Source: Kosakonia sacchari (GTDB taxonomy: Bacteria; Pseudomonadota; Gammaproteobacteria; Enterobacterales; Enterobacteriaceae). Taken from it: a DNA stretch of 64,000 nt. The translations under genes were made by a program, and so were the position numbers. How positions within the stretch are numbered: position 1 is the first letter of the stretch; every line of letters starts with the position of its first letter. Of the stretch, positions 62,740 to 64,000 are shown one piece after another. Location: assembly GCA_900109485.1 (NCBI GenBank), contig FOAY01000014.1, positions 62,001 to 126,000 on the forward strand, written 5' to 3'. Below the pieces are notes generated by a model, which did not search any database, was not told where the DNA came from, and saw only the letters and a program-made list of their open reading frames with translations.

Positions 62740-63171
62740 TCAGCTGGCTTTGATCATTCGACGGTGAGCTTCGGCCATAGCCTGATGCGGTCCGAACTGA
62801 CCGTTCTTCATGGTTTCATGGGCAACGGCAGCCCTTTCATGTTCATCCATAGCTGCGAAGGAGAGTGACGGGCGGGTACCGTTAGCGGAGTGAGTTCCCA
62901 TCATTTTCTGGTGATTTTCCACCCTTTTCTGGTGTGTATCAGCCGAGCCATTATTCATGGTCTCATGAGCAATAATAGCCTGTTCATGCTGATTCATATC
63001 GACTATCTGTGGCGCTAAGCCCTGGATCGCGGAAGGAACCGAAGCCGACTGCATCTGGTGAGCCGGAGCCTGTGCATTATTGACACGCTCATGAATATTA
63101 ACGGTGTCAGTGGCCCAGGCCGTCGAAATTACGCCAAGACCTAAAACAGAGACTAATACGATATTTTTCAT
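62740..63171 (-). CDS. silE: SilE/PcoE-type periplasmic metal-binding protein
   Basis: 143 aa, same length as plasmid SilE. Signal peptide about 1-20 (ISTAWA-TD). Mature protein begins with VNIHERVNNAQAPAHQMQ and holds repeated His/Met motifs (MNQHEQAIIAHETMNNG, and again MDEHERAAVAHETMKNG) that bind many Ag+ or Cu+ ions. The two motif blocks are an internal repeat. Located after the sensor kinase, as in sil loci, and preceded by a CusR-type box. Confidence 0.92.
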   Translation of the reverse strand: MKNIVLVSVLGLGVISTAWATDTVNIHERVNNAQAPAHQMQSASVPSAIQGLAPQIVDMNQHEQAIIAHETMNNGSADTHQKRVENHQKMMGTHSANGTRPSLSFAAMDEHERAAVAHETMKNGQFGPHQAMAEAHRRMIKAS

Positions 63172-63349
63172 GGTAACTCTCCATTACTGAATTAATAATG
63201 CCCGGCAATTGTGGTCAATGCTTTCAGTTTCAGAATCTAATGATACTGCTCAGACCTTATTTTCCGGACGGCTGGCTGTATATTCATCTCATGGTGTACT
63301 ATTGACCCGTATTGATGAAGTCATTCAGCCTTACTGATAAGTTGTATTA

Positions 63350-63355
63350 ATTATA
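63350..63355 (-). promoter_or_regulatory. -10 element of silE
   Basis: TATAAT on the minus strand; no good -35, as expected for an activator-dependent promoter. The CusR-type box is centred about 53 bases upstream of the expected start. Confidence 0.55.
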
Positions 63356-63387
63356 TCGAATGGTCTCTGTTTACCGCGTGACAACCT

Positions 63388-63405
63388 AATGACATCTTTG
63401 TCATT
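63388..63405 (-). promoter_or_regulatory. CusR/PcoR/SilR-type operator
   Basis: AATGACATCTTTGTCATT matches AATGACAANNTTGTCATT at 15 of 16 defined bases. It sits between silS and silE and is the expected site of the response regulator partner of the kinase, which should lie just right of the window. Confidence 0.82.
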
Positions 63406-63419
63406 TTTATTCCTGAACA

Positions 63420-64000
63420 TCATTGCTGATTTGCCGGGTTTACAATATTCAGTTTTGGCACTGATAATATGAAGCGTGTCGAATGAGCATCCGATTCCAC
63501 GCGGACTTTTCCGTAATGTGCGGCCACGATTGATTTCACAATGGCAAGACCTATACCGCTGCCTTCTCCTTTTCGTTGCCTGGATGGATCTACCCGATAA
63601 AAGCGGTCAAATAGTCTTGGCAAATGTTCTTCAGGGATCGGTTTTCCCGGATTTTCGACTATGAAGTCACAATAGTTTTCCTGTTCTCTCATCGAGACGG
63701 TCACCGCTTGTCCTTCCGGTGTATAGCGTAAGGCATTGGATAACAGGTTATTGATTGCTCTTCTGAACATCTGTGGATCGCCTTCTATCAGGCAGGGGAT
63801 ACCGTTGAACTTCAGCATGATGTTGCGTTCTTCCGCCCAGGCTTCGAAGAAATCAAAGACTTTAATGACCTCTGTACTCAAATCAAATATTACCCGGTCT
63901 GAGATCAACTGATTATTGTCAGCCTGTGCAAGGAAAAGCATATCGCTGACCATCTTTGTCATCCGGTTGTACTCTTCCAGGCTGGAGTACAGGACATCCT
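63420..64000 (-). CDS. silS: Sensor histidine kinase SilS/CusS type, C-terminal part
   Basis: The last 193 codons or so are inside the window; the rest lies beyond 64000. The frame is open to the edge (DVLYSSLEEYNR before the internal Met at 63962). Visible are the end of the dimerisation helices (MVSDMLFLAQADNNQL) and the ATPase domain: N box NNLLSNALRYTPEG, F/G1 region RLFDRFYRVD, and G2 GEGSGIGLAIVKS. It phosphorylates the SilR/CusR-type regulator in response to periplasmic Ag+ or Cu+. Confidence 0.92.
   Translation of the reverse strand, partial: DVLYSSLEEYNRMTKMVSDMLFLAQADNNQLISDRVIFDLSTEVIKVFDFFEAWAEERNIMLKFNGIPCLIEGDPQMFRRAINNLLSNALRYTPEGQAVTVSMREQENYCDFIVENPGKPIPEEHLPRLFDRFYRVDPSRQRKGEGSGIGLAIVKSIVAAHYGKVRVESDAHSTRFILSVPKLNIVNPANQQ

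Noticed and set aside
1..64000. CRISPR arrays, tRNA, rRNA, intact insertion sequences
   Set aside because: No regular spaced repeats, cloverleaf-like runs, rRNA sequence or transposase genes were recognised anywhere in the window.

Overview
The window looks like chromosomal DNA of a member of the Enterobacteriaceae, most like the Klebsiella / Enterobacter / Kosakonia group. The evidence is a recognisable chromosomal rarA-oqxA-oqxB-oqxR efflux locus, a YaiL (DUF2058) protein with the E. coli length, a silE/silS-type metal resistance end piece, and uniformly high-GC, enterobacterial-style codon use. A secreted GH28 polygalacturonase, a periplasmic chorismate mutase and a large accessory catabolic locus suggest a plant- or soil-associated lifestyle. 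The genus is an inference; no rRNA or tRNA gene lies in the window. No CRISPR array, intact insertion sequence, integrase or prophage was seen.

Layout. 1-4900: truncated phosphoketolase, a small unknown gene, a membrane pair (unknown anchor protein and YetF/DUF421), a DUF3750 protein and a quinone-oxidoreductase-like protein. 5020-16910: a urea scavenging locus. A sigma-54-type promoter with candidate NtrC sites precedes allophanate hydrolase and urea carboxylase, then a GntR regulator and the complete urea ABC transporter urtABCDE, closed by a strong hairpin. 16912-18808: three unusual genes (unknown, RhiA-like, Mor-like). 19280-26722: two VOC proteins with a divergent AraC regulator, a CSS-EAL phosphodiesterase, a VIT1/CCC1 transporter, cytochrome b561, a cold-shock-domain protein, a pseudouridine synthase and YaiL.

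26771-40123: a 13-kb accessory locus of a type I do not recognise. It has a spermidine/putrescine-type ABC transporter split between two transcription units, an FAD monooxygenase, an FMN 2-hydroxyacid dehydrogenase, a D-2-hydroxyacid dehydrogenase, a type II dehydroquinase-like enzyme with altered active-site residues, a GST, a quinone oxidoreductase, an M20 deacylase, a DUF1028 protein, a RidA relative lacking its catalytic arginine, and a LysR regulator. It reads as an uptake and degradation system for an N-acylated or amino compound of unknown identity.

40675-43695: secreted chorismate mutase, small unknown protein, polygalacturonase. 43780-49374: rarA / oqxAB / oqxR, with a readable control region. 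49688-53535: glutathione peroxidase, then cytochrome b561, TPR protein, ECF sigma factor and membrane anti-sigma factor, facing a YceI protein. The sigma factor's start is out of frame at a run of seven A. 53667-61949: regulator-enzyme pairs (SDR/AraC, N-acetyltransferase/MocR, subclass B3 metallo-beta-lactamase-like protein/LysR), a SnoaL-like protein and a GNAT gene flanked by short repeats. 62243-64000: DUF305 protein, SilE-like metal-binding protein and the end of a SilS/CusS-type sensor kinase, with a CusR-type box in front of silE.

The main themes are nitrogen scavenging, metal, drug and oxidative stress defence, and plant-associated carbon use.
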